Shown: piece after piece, positions 48,391-60,588 of the stretch
Layout of the letters: each line of letters starts with the position of its first letter
How positions within the stretch are numbered: the first letter of the stretch is position 1
Assembly (NCBI GenBank): GCA_964035795.1
Contig: OZ038322.1
Coordinates: 14,927,447 to 14,991,446, forward strand
Direction of reading: 5' to 3'
From: Pterobdella sp. o SKG-2022
Lineage: Eukaryota; Annelida; Clitellata; Hirudinida; Piscicolidae
Length of the DNA: 64,000 nucleotides
The notes under the pieces: generated by a model
What the model saw: the letters and a program-made list of their open reading frames with translations, nothing else
What the model was told of the DNA's origin: nothing
The model's database searches: none
Made by a program: the position numbers and the translations under genes

Positions 48391-48915
48391 ATGATAGCAT
48401 CTTTTTTTTTGCTTAGCAACCTGCTTGTCTTGGCAAAAGGTAATATAGTTTGATTGACTTCAAATATAAGAAACTAAATTATATTGAAACATCCTTCAGC
48501 ACAATGCGAGGGACATGTAGCAGGAACAATGTGCTACTTTAAAAATGACTTTCGTGGCTCGTGGTTCGAAAGCCTTTCCGCTTGTTACATGCACCCTAAT
48601 TACAAAGCTTTCTTGCCCATTGGTGATTTAGACCACTTTAACGGTGTCGTCGAGGCATCCGATAAATTGTATACCAAAACAAACTGCACGACTCTCTGGT
48701 TGAATGCGCGCATGGTTTTTGATAAATTTCACTGGGTGACAATAAACTTGAAGAAAAACAGTCTGAATTTTCGAAGTTCAATAAATGAAAATTGGGACCA
48801 TGGTCATCCGAAAATGCGCTTTACTTGCGTGATGCTTAATCTGCTTACAATGAAATTCAAGACTGAAAGCTGTCTAGCTACAGCTTGTCTTATGTGCGTT
48901 AAAATAATTGGCTAA
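48391..48915 (+). CDS. Secreted C-type-lectin-like domain protein
   Basis: Exon 1 (48391-48439) encodes a signal peptide, MIASFFLLSNLLVLAK; exon 2 (48500-48915) joins in phase 1 for 154 aa. The mature part follows the C-type lectin-like (CTLD) pattern: an early CEGHVAGTMCYF, then SWFESLSAC, LWLNARM (the WIGL position), W...NENWDHGHP and a C...C...C end. The usual Ca2+-dependent sugar-binding triplets EPN and QPD are absent, and WND is not clearly present, so binding of sugar by the classical route is not supported. The length is that of a single short CTLD. Such proteins act in mucus, immunity or venom; the role here is unknown. Confidence 0.72.
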
Positions 48916-49089
48916 AATATTTTTGAGTTTATATTATTGCGTAAACTTATGTATTTTTTTTCAATTGCTTCAAACCTGTTCCTTGTCTTAACTGCCAACA
49001 ATCGTCTATACTAGTTACTATGATTCGGATAACTTTTTATTTTCAATTCTTTATGAGGAATTTTTGGTACATCATTAGATAAATCGTTA

Positions 49090-49235
49090 GTGATTTATGA
49101 TAAGGTTTTACTTACCGAAAATTTTAGTTTTTTAAATAAATGTATCAAAAATTTTTCATAAAAAATTGAAAATAAAAATTTATTCAAATAATATAAATTT
49201 AGATACATAAGATGTCTCTAAAAAAGTTACTATGA
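49090..49235. mobile_element. Half-copy of the fold-back element
   Basis: tgataaggttttacttacc, gaaaattttagtttttt and aaataaatgta follow the order of the right arm of 24711-24801, and aagatgtctctaaaaaagtta follows as in the other copies. The left arm is missing or too diverged to see. Confidence 0.6.
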
Positions 49236-49643
49236 TATGTAGATCAGTATAAGCTTAAATGTGTAATTTAACATAGAAATATTTAAAATCTAGTCATTTA
49301 TTAAAAAGTTAAATTTTTCAAAAATTTTAGTTTGAATGAAAATGAACAAAAAATGGTCTCATTTTATGAAATTATCTCAAATCATTTAACTTTTTTTATT
49401 TCGGTCGAGTGCTTAGAAGAAATGATTTTTTTAATATATATTGCCATTTTTTTTAATTTTCTTAGATTTATGTTTTGAGTTCAACGTAAACAATCCATAT
49501 ATTCTTTTCAACTTATTTCCCAAACATTTCATCTGCTTAACTATATCCTTGCAATATCACTAAAAGTCGATCATCATTAGTTACATTTCTCCTATAAATT
49601 ATTGAACAAACAACTAATCTTTGGCTTTTCTGCTTTATTTCCA

Positions 49644-50620
49644 TTAGTTGCGAGCCTGGACCAACATTTCCAGAACCATCTTTTTTCTTAGCGCCCATTC
49701 AATCATCTTCTTTGGCACCCGATCGAAAGCCTTCTCCAAATCAACAAAACAGCTAAAAAGCTTCCTATTCTTCTCAAGGTAGTTTTCCTGCATTCTTCTG
49801 AGAATAAAAATAGCTTCCACTGCGCTTCTACCAGGCATAAAACCAAGGTGCATTTGGTCAACTTTCACTAACCTTCTTAACCTCTTCTCCAACAACCTTT
49901 CCACCACTTTCATACCATGCTCTAAAAGTTTTACACCTTGATAGCTCGCACAGCTCATAACGCTACCTTTCTTCTTATAAATGGGAACAACTGTACTCGT
50001 CCTCCAGTCATGAGGCATATTCTTTCAATTGGAGATTTCGTTTGCTATTTGCAAGCTAACTTGCTTCACATGTAAAGAAGCAGCTAAGTGCTTCTTGACA
50101 ATTCCAGTTGGTCTACTTGCCTTGCCATTCTTTGTAATCTCTAGCTCTTTCTCCATTTCGTTCATAGCAAATAGTTCTACGGAACTTAAAACCGTGTCTA
50201 CATTCACCATCCTATCCTATGAATTCTTCCCATTCATGATGGCTTCTATGTGCTTCTTACAAATTTTTTTATCCATCTTTAGAAATGACAGTTTTTCCAT
50301 TTCTGCCTTTAATGCAGTTGTTACCCGCTAAGTCAGACGCCTCCTTCTTCATCATTTTCACTCTGCGGGATACGACATTTCTGTCATTCCATATCTCCTT
50401 CAACTCATTCACCAATTTTTTTTCATTGTCTCAGCTACTGCTTTTATGTTTTTCTTATCAAGAATAAAATTTAGTGGAACAATTCTTATCAAGCCATTGG
50501 TTTCTGTATTAGTAAACCAAGTTGAATATAAATTTTGAGTTTCATCTTTTTCAAACAGCTTTACGGTTAAATTAGTCAAAACTTTTTGGGGGAGAAACAC
50601 ATTTTTAGAGAATAAAATTG
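49644..50620 (-). pseudogene. Decayed non-LTR retrotransposon, reverse transcriptase fragment
   Basis: Minus-strand frames 50210-50025 and 50018-49644 carry RT motifs: NGKASRPTGIVK (motif 1 region), SYQGVKLLEHGMKVVERLL, GFMPGRSAVEAIF and FVDLEKAFDRVP (the first catalytic Asp block). The frame breaks several times and ends before the catalytic YADD block, so the copy is dead and truncated. Upstream to about 50620 weaker similarity continues. The clade could be CR1-, RTE- or L1-like; I cannot decide. Confidence 0.8.
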
Positions 50621-50629
50621 AAATTTATT

Positions 50630-51990
50630 TTAAATAAAAATAATGAAAATCTAATTCAAACCAAAAGTTAGAATTAGATTCCTATTAATGGAAACCAGTA
50701 AAACTTGTAGAATGTAATATAATTTAAAAGCAAAGCTTTAAAAAGATCAATATTAACCATAAATTTATAGAAATAGGTTTCATGTATTTTTACTATCAAG
50801 AATCTGATGTCCCATTATATGAGCCATTAGCATCTGCACTATTTAAAAAAAATCAATTTAAGTATTATTTTATTGAAGATTTTTAGTTTATATTTAAACC
50901 ATTCTTTTAAAAAAACTCCAAATCATAACTTTCTAGTTTTTTTCGGCTGAATAATTAGAATCATCAATGAGAAAACTTTATTAAAAATGTGATGCCATTG
51001 TTTTTAATTAAATACAGATAATTTAAATAGTAAGATGAACCTTAAAATAATTTTTAGTAAAAAACTAATAAAATCAGAATCAAATTTAATTTACTCAAAA
51101 ACTGAAAAATATTCGTTGAAAATTCAAGAAATTACAGTTAATTCAAGAATATAACAAAAACATTTACCGAAGCAAAAAAAATTTCTAAAAGTGCGCCGAA
51201 GTGAAATATATTTCTACAAGCCGTCAAATTTGAAGAAAATACAACAAATTGACTAATGGAATTGCCAAAATATAATGAAAAACATCGCAAATTAAGTATT
51301 ATCAAAAAACTGGTCCCAATTTACCTGTTAATAGTTGTTTTTCCCGCTAGCAAAGATAGCACGTCGAGAAGCCTCCTGTCTAGAAGGCCTAATATTCTAA
51401 ATTTTTTTAGTGGTCTGTCGAGAAGTGGTGCAAGGTTACAGTTTAGCCATATTCGAGTTTAAACTATTTATTTATCATGAAAAATCTAAATTGGGTATTT
51501 TAATTTTCTAATATTTCTAACAAATATATTAAAATGAATAGCATGGTACATAGAATAAATTAAAAATTACTTTAACACAGAATAAAACCAGTATTTTTCA
51601 GCAAATTTTGCAGATGTGAAAGATGCAGATGACGAAGATGAAAGTGATGATGATGGGTGGATGTTGGAAAGAGAAAGAATGAAAAAAAAAATCCCAAGAA
51701 CTGATGGAAAAAAGGGCCTTGCAAGGATTTGAACTCATTATTCAGTACTAGCTCGTTTAACACATGTGTCCTCACACCTAACTTTGAATTGATTTACATT
51801 ACTGCTTCAACAAAATAAAAAAAAATTTTTTAAATAAAATTTTTTCTAATTATCAATATAATTATCAAATCAATTTTATAGTTGACACTCGAAAAATCAT
51901 AGTTTTATCAATTCTATTGTATCGGGTTTTCACAAAAGGAAAAAAAATGATAACAGCCAAAAATAAATAAACATAATAAAAAATTGAAGA
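50630..51990. other. AT-rich sequence between two dead retroelements
   Basis: No gene recognised. A weak tRNA-like string lies on the minus strand at about 51776-51716 (B-box-like gagttcaaatcc). A 68-codon plus-strand frame at 51256-51462 has no recognisable content. Confidence 0.4.
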
Positions 51991-51999
51991 ATCCAATAT

Positions 52000-53220
52000 T
52001 CAAGTTATATTATTTCTAAATAAAATAAGTCTTAATGTCCGTTTGAGCGTTGATAGAAGGTTTTTCAATCATAATGTGGTACGCTTCTAATAATTTCCTT
52101 TTTTTATTCTCAGGAAAGGCTCTTTCGATTAAAGTCCAGATTAAACTGTGTCCGGGGTTTAGGGCAATATGTTTTGCCGGTTCTGAATTGTCTTTCAACC
52201 GATCATGCTCTTTCCATCTGGTTGTGGCATTCCTCCCTGTAGGTTTGGTTACAATTGCAAGTCCCTTTGTAAATGATATTATGGTGATGGGTTAATTTGT
52301 GTTTAATTAGAAATAATGAACTCGTTTTGATATTATCCAGGAATAGGAAAATTTTATGTTATTGTTCGGGAATTCTCTAATTTTATTGATATATTTCCGA
52401 ATTACAACTCCAATATTTTTACAATATGGTATTTTCATATATAGTGAGATGATTTCATTAAACAACCAGTCTGGAGCCGGAATGCCATCCTTAAATTTCG
52501 ATTCCATATTCTCCATTTGAGTATAAATGAAGTCTTTCGGGTATCTTGCAGACGTATATGTTTTCAATATTCTTTTATATTTCTTCTCAAAATTTGAGCT
52601 TATCCTTTTCGCCCTCAGAAGCTCATTCTTCACAATACCTTTTTTATAGTGAATTGGCACTTGTGAAGACCAGTAGAAGGGCATTTTGTTGGTTTTATTA
52701 ACTACCCTAAAATCATAAGTGCCATTATCAAGTTTGTGGATGCTTGTGTCAAGAAATTTCTTTGGGTTTAGCTCTGTGGGGAATTTAAGGTTTTGGTGGC
52801 AATTAGCTAGAGAATCATAAAGGGTGTTGTTTAATTTCTTTTTTCTTATGTATGTGTCATCTACGTACCTACGATGAAATGTTGGTTTAACAGGAATGAC
52901 TATTTCATTTTCCTATTTTGTTGAGGAAGCAGTTAGCAAACACCCCAGAAAGTGGGCCTCCCATCGTCACCCCATCGACTTGCATTTATAATTTTCCATT
53001 TACTGAAAATATGTTTTTTCTAGTAACCTTGTTCAATAGTTTTTCAAAAACTTTTTTTGCGAATATTGGAAGAAACTTATTCTTTATGTATATTTCATCG
53101 TAAGTGTGTTTGATGGTATCTTCTATTGGTATATTTGTAAATAAATTTTCAATGCAAAGTGTTTTCATTTGAATATTGATGTTTGGCTCGAAGAATAAAA
53201 ATTTTATATTTACGTTAAGT
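52000..53220 (-). pseudogene. Penelope-like element with RT and GIY-YIG remnants
   Basis: Minus-strand text in order: LFTNIPIEDTIKHTYDEIY, GVTMGGPLSGVFAN, RYVDDTYI (catalytic YVDD at about 52868-52857), SSQVPIHYKKGIVKNE, RAKRISSNFEKKY, then at the 3' end TTRWKEHDRLKD and EPAKHIALNPGHSLIW with EAYHIMIEKPSIN. The last blocks are typical of the GIY-YIG endonuclease of Penelope-like elements. At least two frame breaks occur, including one that removes the canonical YIGET stretch of the nuclease, and the 5' part is missing. Confidence 0.85.
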
Positions 53221-53460
53221 GTGGAGCATCATCAATTCATGAGTACCGAGACAACTTGAATATCAATGCAAAATTCACTTAATTATTTTCTAACTTCTAT
53301 TTCAGCTTCAATTTCACAACTGTTGCTAAAATTAGCTTTGTATAATTTGATGTTGATGAACACTCACATAAACACATGTCAAACCTCATGTTAGCCATTC
53401 CAACATCATTGAATCTTTTTGCTTTCGAAAGATGTATAAAATCTCAATAATTTTTCTAGT

Positions 53461-53469
53461 TATAAAAAG
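53461..53469 (+). promoter_or_regulatory. TATA box of the small secreted-protein gene
   Basis: tataaaaag stands 30 nt before the ATG at 53491, at the usual TATA distance if transcription starts just upstream of the ATG. Confidence 0.45.
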
Positions 53470-53490
53470 CCCACGTTTAGAGAAGCCATC

Positions 53491-54946
53491 ATGAAAATGA
53501 AGAACTTTCTAGCACTCACCTTCATTCTGGTATTAGCCGTCACCTTGGCAACAGGTAATGTAGTAAAGGTTTTAAATTATAAATGCATCAAAATTTTTTA
53601 TTTAGCTTTACTTGATAATGTAAGTTTATCTTACGAAGAGCTTCGTGGAATAAAATAAACTATTCAGGAGTGTTTTCATTTGAAATATCATTTTATCAAC
53701 ATAAAACATCCATTTTTTAATTTTAACAGAAACGTTGCCTGATAAGTTAAAACTAGAAGACACTGCTAAAACAGTGTGTTACAGTTTGAGGAAGAAAGCT
53801 TCGATAGAGGAGGCCACAAATGATGAAGAAATGCGAACATACCTTAGAAGCTGGATCTATAGAAGAACTCACTACGAGGTTTCATTTATACAAAATGATT
53901 GATTAGTACCTGCAATTATTATCCTATACATAATATATAATCACACTCGTTAAAAAATAGATAATCACTACTTAGTATTGGAAACTAGTATAAATAGGAT
54001 TACTTTTTCACTTTTTATTATTACTTGATAATGACTTACGAAAAGCTTAGGGATTCAGATTAATAAATACATTTTGTTTGTTCACCTCCCATATTTGAAC
54101 TTGTTTTTGGAAATATATTAAAACTAATAAGATGATAAGAAAATCTTTTTCCTTTCAAGTCAGCTCTACTTTGATGACTTTAATATCAACTTTTCTTATT
54201 TATTCTCTTTTAATTGATTCTTAGACTAAATTTTTTTTGATAGACTGGTTTTTTTTTCGATAGTTGTTTTTATCAAACCTTTTCTGTCCTACATTCCTTT
54301 TGTGTCTCTCTCCAAAAAATACGTGACAAGATGTTTTTGAAATAGTTTAGCTTGATAGATGAGATTCTATTTATGTTTTAAAAATCAAAAATATTTTTAT
54401 TGAGAAAACACAAACCATTCTATAATAAGTGAGATTATAACTACTCTATATGAAATACTAAGCTTTTCATATGTCATAACCTCACTACTTTCTACATTTG
54501 ATCAATACCAACCTCGATGTCTAACATGAACTTTCAATTGAATACATTTAGCCTAGGTACCCGTACATATCAGCATTCTACAACAGCCGGGCGGGAGCGG
54601 CTTTCTTCACAAGGAGGTATGGCTCAGGAGCCAACCAAAAGAACTAATTTGTGGGTTGTTACAAAACTTACCGCTTTTAGCCTTTTTTAAAATTTTCTTT
54701 TAAGGCGAACACACATTATCTCTGAAGTCAGTTTATATAGCATAAATTGCTTTATAAAACTTGAACATTTTTTCAACTCAGTACGGGATTTACAGAGCTA
54801 AGAGTTGCTACATGATGATTGAACCTTCGACACTCTTCAATAGCATCCTTTATAAAGCAAAACTTGATTTTGGGGGCATTCCGCATGTGAAATTGCAACT
54901 AAGAAGAGCACTCATTAAACTTCGAAAAATTGTTGAAGGTATATAG
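53491..54946 (+). CDS. Small secreted protein of unknown family, four exons
   Basis: Exons 53491-53554, 53730-53878, 54557-54616 and 54782-54946 give about 145 aa. Exon 1 is a clear signal peptide (MKMKNFLALTFILVLAVTLA). The mature chain is charged and probably helical, with two cysteines in similar settings (KTVCYSLRKK in exon 2, KSCYMMIEP in exon 4) that could form one disulfide; the last exon ends RALIKLRKIVEGI. Exons 1, 2 and 4 are well supported by splice signals and single open frames. Exon 3 has two competing acceptors: the phase-consistent one (54557) gives VPVHISILQQ, while 54552 gives the more protein-like YPYISAFYNS but does not keep exon 4 open. I do not recognise the family. Confidence 0.55.
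53607..53670 (+). repeat. Dispersed ACTTGATAATG repeat in intron 1 of the secreted-protein gene
   Basis: acttgataatgtaagtt, then tcttacgaagagcttcgt, then ctattcag. Same motif order as at 18899-18960. Confidence 0.55.
54022..54066 (+). repeat. Dispersed ACTTGATAATG repeat in intron 2 of the secreted-protein gene
   Basis: acttgataatg, then acttacgaaaagctta, then attcagattaataaat; shorter than the intron 1 copy but in the same order. Confidence 0.5.
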
Positions 54947-55239
54947 AACGAAAAATGTTTTGATGCAATTTTCTTTATCAATTTTAAACTTCAATTTTTG
55001 TCACAAACTAAAATAGATTGAGTTATTATCATTGAATTTTATTGAAAAAATCTTCAATTTAATCGTATTTATCTTTTTTCAACTTTTACAATTTGAAGTT
55101 TATTTTTTTAAGTTTGCATTAAGTCTTGACTTTCGTTAGAATTTTTGTCAATTTTTAACCAGATCAAGTATGAAAAGTTTATTTTTGGAAATTCAAAAAA
55201 TTTTAAAATTATTCAAATTATAAGATAGCGAGTATATTG

Positions 55240-57187
55240 AAAAGTCCGTTTCGATGATGCACTACCTTGACGGGCTAGGACGGCTTGTGTGTCCCAGTGA
55301 CTCCCAAGGCTATATGAGCGGGGGTTTTTGCTTTTGAAAGATTCAATTATGCTCAGAAAATTTGAAAAGTAGGGTTCAGACAAAACGGTGCATTCTGGCT
55401 CTCTAGTTTGGGGATTGTGCTGAGAGTTAACTACCTACACATAGAAAAAAAATTTAACCTCACACTCTTGGGCATGTGCGAAGTACGTTGGAATGGTCAT
55501 AAAGAGACTAAATTGCAGACAGGAGACGTTGCTTTATTCAGAAAAAAACGAAAAAAAAACGCCATGAAGCTGGTTTAGGACTCCTATAGTCCAAAAAAGC
55601 GGCGAAGAGTTTGTTGAAATGGTATCCTGTGTCAGACCGCATCATCACAGCACGCTTCAAGAAGGTATCTATTGTTATGTGTTATGCACACACCAGTACA
55701 TATGAAAAAAAAGACAATGAAAGCTTTTACGCCCAACTCAAATCAGTTCTAGACAAAATCCCGAACCGACACAAGCTCATCCTTATGGGGACATGAAGGC
55801 GAAAGTTGGATCAGACAAGACTGATAGAGAACGCAAAACGGTAAGACAAGTACTCAGTGAAATGAATGAAAATGGGGAGATTTTAGCTGGCTTCTGCTCC
55901 ATCGATAATCTTGTTGTTGGAGGTACGATATTTGCGCACCGGCAATGCCACAAAGCCATCTGGATTTATTTTGACAGACAGACAGACAGAAAACCAAATT
56001 GATTACGTCATGATGGACAACGCACTAGAAGTTCACTTCAAAATGTTAGAGTGAGATGCGGCGCCGACATCAGGTCAAACCACCACCTCGTCGTCACGAA
56101 GATCAAGACGCGATTATTCAAGAGAATGACTCAGCCGAACCCAAGAATAAAGTTCAATGTCAGAAAACTGAAATGAAAAGACAAAAAAGAAACTTTTCAG
56201 CTTTCACTACCTAACCACTTCGAGGTGCTACTGTCAAACGAAGCAGAAACAGTTGAGCAAAGATGGTCAACATCAAGAAATGCAATTCTAGGACCATGTA
56301 AAAAAGTCTTGTGGTGAACACATTCCATAAAGAAACCGTGGATCAGTGAAGAAACATGAAAAAAGGTTTAAAGATAAGGCAGACCAAACATGAGTTGAAC
56401 CAGACAAAGACTCACCAACAGAAACAGCAAGTAACTGCCAGACACTCCTTCCTCTCAAAAGAAGTCAAAAAACAGCAGACGAACGAATGTACTTCAAGAC
56501 TTTTGCAGATGAAGCGGTTAGCAAGGCTTAGTGTGCCACCACCAGAATCCTTAGTAGAAAAGATTTTAATCCAAACAAGCCTGTCAACAACAAAAAAGGG
56601 AGGCTGCTTATAACAGTTAAAGAACAATTAGCAGCTTTAGAGCAAAGACCTCAAATGAATTTGGGCGATCCAGTCAACGTCAACACTGGAAAGATTACCA
56701 AGGAAGAAATTCACAAGCCCTTAATAGTTTGAAAAACGGAAAATCTGCTGGCACACACAACATTCCAGCAGAAGCGTTGAAAGAAGGACGAACGGGCGTC
56801 GTGAACATCTGTATCAATTGCTCAACCTGATATGGGCAATAAAGAAGATGCCAGCAAAGTGGAGCAAGGGCTTTAAAGTGAAACTTACCAAACACAGCAA
56901 TCTTTCTTAGTATGGTAAACGGAAAAGAATTACACTGCTTTCTATCCCAAGCAAATTCTTAACAAAAATCATCTTGGAGCGAATGAAAAATGCCATCAAA
57001 AATGTTCTGACAGATGAACAAGGTAGCTTCAAAAAAACGTTTTTGTGCCGACCCGATTGCGTCTCTCCGAATCATCGTGGAACAGTCCATCGAGTGGCAG
57101 TCCCCCCTCTACACGTGAGGCGTTTGACAGTGTCGACAAGGAGTCAATCTGGAACATAATCCTCCATTATGGTGTTCCAAAAATTTA
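55240..57187 (+). pseudogene. 5' part of a LINE: endonuclease and first half of the reverse transcriptase
   Basis: Frame fragments carry an APE-type endonuclease (RWNGHKETKLQTGD, PVSDRIITARF, MCYAHTSTYE, AKVGSDKTD, EMNENGE, NNLVVGGTIFAH-like text, RRGADIRS-like DHHLV end) and then RT text (NSLKNGKSAGTHNIPAEAL, LTDEQGSF, RIIVEQSIEWQSPLY, FDSVDKESIWNI, YGVPK). This is the family often annotated as craniofacial-development-protein-2-like endonuclease/RT. There are many stops and frame shifts. The RT text breaks off at 57187; its direct continuation is found at about 62068. Confidence 0.82.
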
Positions 57188-58410
57188 AGTTTGAATGGCT
57201 TCGATGAAGTTACATTAGATGAATTACTCTATGCCATCCAGAAACTTCCAAATAAACAGTGTGAACACGACCCAATTCCAACCTGGCCTCTGAAAAAGAT
57301 AGCTACTATAGTTGCTCCATTCATTTTGAGTATCTTCAATCTATCTTTGGCCACTGGAAGGGTTCCATGTCAATTCAAACCTGCTTACGTCCCAACGCTT
57401 TTGAAGAAATCAGATCTGGACCAAGACCCTTTCATCATATCGACCAATTTCAAACTTGAGCGTTTTTTCAAAACTTCTTGGACGAATTGTTTTTCCAAAA
57501 ATTGTCACTCACCTAAATAACAATAATTTATTACCATCTTTTCAATCAGCTTATCGTCGCAATTATTCAACAGAAACAGCATTACTAAAGGTTTCTACTG
57601 ATATTTTGGAAGCAGCTGACAACAAAAAAGTCTCTCTTCTTATCCTTTGTCTGCCTTCGATTTAATAGATCATCAAATACTAATCAGAAAACTAAACGAA
57701 TTATTTGGTTTGAATGACTTCACTTTTGAATGGTTAAGGAATTACCTCTTCAACAGATCATTCAACGTCAAATGTCTCAAAACAGAATCAGCACCAAACG
57801 TTAATTCTACTGCAGTACCACAAGGCTCTGTTCTTTGGAACCGCTTTTGTTCACTTTATACACAGCTGATTTGGAAAAGATTGCAGCTTCTCACAATTTG
57901 AGAATTCATCAATATGCCGAAGACACTCAGTTATATGGGCATTGCTCATTTGATGCATCAATGAACTCGCAAAAAAGAATGTCAAAGTGTATTGATGAAA
58001 TTGCAGAAAATTCAGTCCATAATTAACACGACAGCAAAATTAATATCAAGAGCTAGAAAGTTTGATCACATAACTCCTGTCTTAAGATTGAAGAAAAAAT
58101 TCAATACAAGATGATACTACAAGTGCATAAATGTCTCAAAATGGAAAGCCCTTCTTAGCTTTCATCGAAATTATCAACTGTGTCTTCATTGCCTGAAAGG
58201 AAAAAACTCAGATCATCGAACACAATGGACATAGCAAGAGTGAGAGCTAACACCATTTTGGGGAACAAAAGATTTGAAGTTTCTGCACCAATTCTTTGGA
58301 ACAACTTACCAAATCACCTCAAATCAATAACCTCCACAACAACTTTTTCCAACTGCTTAAAAACCCACTTCATGATTAAGTCTTATAATCTTAAAACATA
58401 ATTTTAGAAT
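57188..58410 (+). pseudogene. Second LINE (CR1/Rex-like) reverse transcriptase remnant
   Basis: Successive frames give LDELLYAIQKLPNKQCEHDP, PAYVPTLLKKSDLD, SVFSKLLGRIVFPKIV, QSAYRRNYSTETALLKV, FDLIDHQILIRKLNELFG, STAVPQGSVL and IHQYAEDTQLYG (the YADD block, here YAED). An internal deletion follows near 58030-58170, then the C-terminal signature FEVSAPILWNNLPNHLKSI. Frame shifts near 57470, 57650 and 57840 make it inactive. It begins abruptly at the break in the first LINE. Confidence 0.85.
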
Positions 58411-58419
58411 TTTTTTTCT

Positions 58420-59130
58420 CAAGTATTTTTTTTAGAAAATCAATTTAGTGGGAAGAATGAAGGGGTAAATGAAAAGAATCACTAGGTGTGTGGATTGAAG
58501 GACAAAGCATTAGGGGCTGGAAAGAAGGAAAATTTACCGTATTAGAACTGACTCTATATATAGATATATATGCTAAAGTATAATAAACTATAATAATATT
58601 CGTTATTTGTTTATGTGCGCTTCATTTGAGAAAACTATTTAACATAAATAAATTATTGAATAATAAAAAATTTCACAATAAAACAATTTTTAAAAAAATA
58701 TTAACTTGCGCTACACATATAGCTAGTGAAAGTAATTGTGAAACTATCACAAAAAACAAAATTAAATTATTATTTATATTAAAATTGTCTTAAATGTATG
58801 AACAATATTTTTTTACAGCTATTTAAATTTTCCACAAGCTGAAACCGATGTATCATTTTTTATTCTCCTGTTTCTTCATGTTGAATTCTGTTGATAAAAT
58901 TGCCGATAAAGATTCATAAAGATGTCTACAAAAAAAACATAGCAACCAATAAAAAGACGACTTAAAAAGTTACAGTTATACAATAAACATAAAACTGAAC
59001 CAACAAATATTAATCCTAGAATAATATAATCTAACCTGAAAAAAATAAACTTGATTTTTGTACTCAAATACATTCAAACAACGCTCAACAAAATATTAAT
59101 TAAAAAACCGCCTTTCATCAACCCTTCAGA
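58420..59130. other. AT-rich sequence after the CR1-like remnant
   Basis: Includes the probable 3' UTR of the LINE and a tatata-rich stretch near 58555. Nothing else is recognised. Confidence 0.45.
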
Positions 59131-59295
59131 AGCTATTCTAAATCATAGTGATCGTCTTCTTCTATCCCAAGAGCCAAAAAATCACCTTTTCTCCGATCAT
59201 ATCTTCATATAATTCCAGTTTCATTTCATCTCCCACCATTTTTCTCTTTTTGTCACATTCATATTCATGATAAATTTCATCTTTTCAACAACCCT
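59130..59295 (-). pseudogene. Possible C-terminal exon with a frame break
   Basis: On the minus strand the text YHEYECDKKRKMVGDEMKL and LELYEDMIGEK runs into GDFLALGIEEDDHYDLE and stop after a one-base frame change. The composition is strongly protein-like. I do not recognise the family, and the plus strand offers a competing short exon (59304-59339, LESESLRTDPVE) with good splice sites. Confidence 0.3.
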
Positions 59296-60079
59296 ACACA
59301 GCTTGAGTCCGAGAGCCTGAGAACGGACCCAGTGGAAGTAAGTGTGTTTATTATCAAGTGGTCCGAATTGATAGAGCAAGAGAAAATCACTTTTTTATGT
59401 CTATAGGAGCACTAGGGTTAACAACAACAATAACTTGAAAAGGAAACTTTCCAAGTCGAAAGAAGCAACAAATCTGACACAAAACAAAGAAAATAGTAAA
59501 CACAATATTTCGTTCAAAAATATAAGCTAAAATCTTGTATAAATACAAGAACATCGAGAAAACTCCGTTTTTTGGGAACTGATTAAAGATTTTCTATTGT
59601 AAAGAGATTTTATACAAGAAATACAAGCTATGGCAATAATTCATATTATTCGGCTCAGTTTTTTATTATTAACTTTTTGCACAAAATTTTTTGCTTTTTA
59701 CTAAGAAATTTTTCAAATGAATATTATTGATTTTCATTTATATGTTAAGCGGTTCAAGACGTAAAAATATAGCCGTTATAAGCTGTTTTCTTTAAACTTT
59801 TCAGACGCATAACAACTTGTGTTTGAATAAAAACTTCAGTTTCTCAAGACAATTTTCTATATGATGAACGCAATTGAATTTTCTGTTTCAAAAAGTTTCA
59901 TGTAGATATACAATACAAAAAAGCAAGAGTAGTTTTTTCTAAGAGAAGAGTGAGTTACCATTCATAATTTTTTCTAAATTAAAACTTAATCTATAACTTG
60001 ATGTATTTAGTTTAACAATTAACTCAAAAAGGCTTTGAAATAAACCCCTAGGTTTTTCAATGCTTGAAAAATGATAAAT

Positions 60080-60181
60080 TGATAGAAAAAAACTTGGCTC
60101 ATTTGTTTCATTTGACACATTTGGATTCCTTCTTCAACGGTCAAATCACGTTTGAAAGCCTGACAATGCTCATTGCCATCT
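60080..60181 (+). other. Orphan exon-like stretch with a strong donor
   Basis: LAHLFHLTHLDSFFNGQI and TFESLTMLIAIY run open up to ATT|gtgagt, a near-perfect donor. The acceptor is unclear. It may belong to the same unidentified plus-strand gene as the terminal exon at 61557-61812. Confidence 0.3.
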
Positions 60182-60588
60182 ATTGTGAGTTGCCATTAGA
60201 TTTTTAAAAATATTTGAATATTTTTATGAAAACTCAATTTGAATATTGGTCATCGAAATTTATCGAATTTTTTGATTAAAAAAAATAGTTTTATTCGATT
60301 TAAATATTAAAAATTATCCTTCAATCAAAAAAAATTAAAATAATATAATAAGTATTCCAGTGGTGATAAAAATTACGTTAATGGTGATAATTATTATTGT
60401 GGTGGTGATAATGGTACTTATATAGAAAAGCATTGAGGTTTTGGTATCAAAAAAAGTGCTAGTTCATAATAACGGTGATAATTTTGATAACGTACAATAA
60501 AGTATATGTATTCAGATAAAACACGTAACTTAACGTTAATCCAGTTGTGAGCGGCTGGATGATGGCTCGTTTAGGCAAGTTGGTGAAG

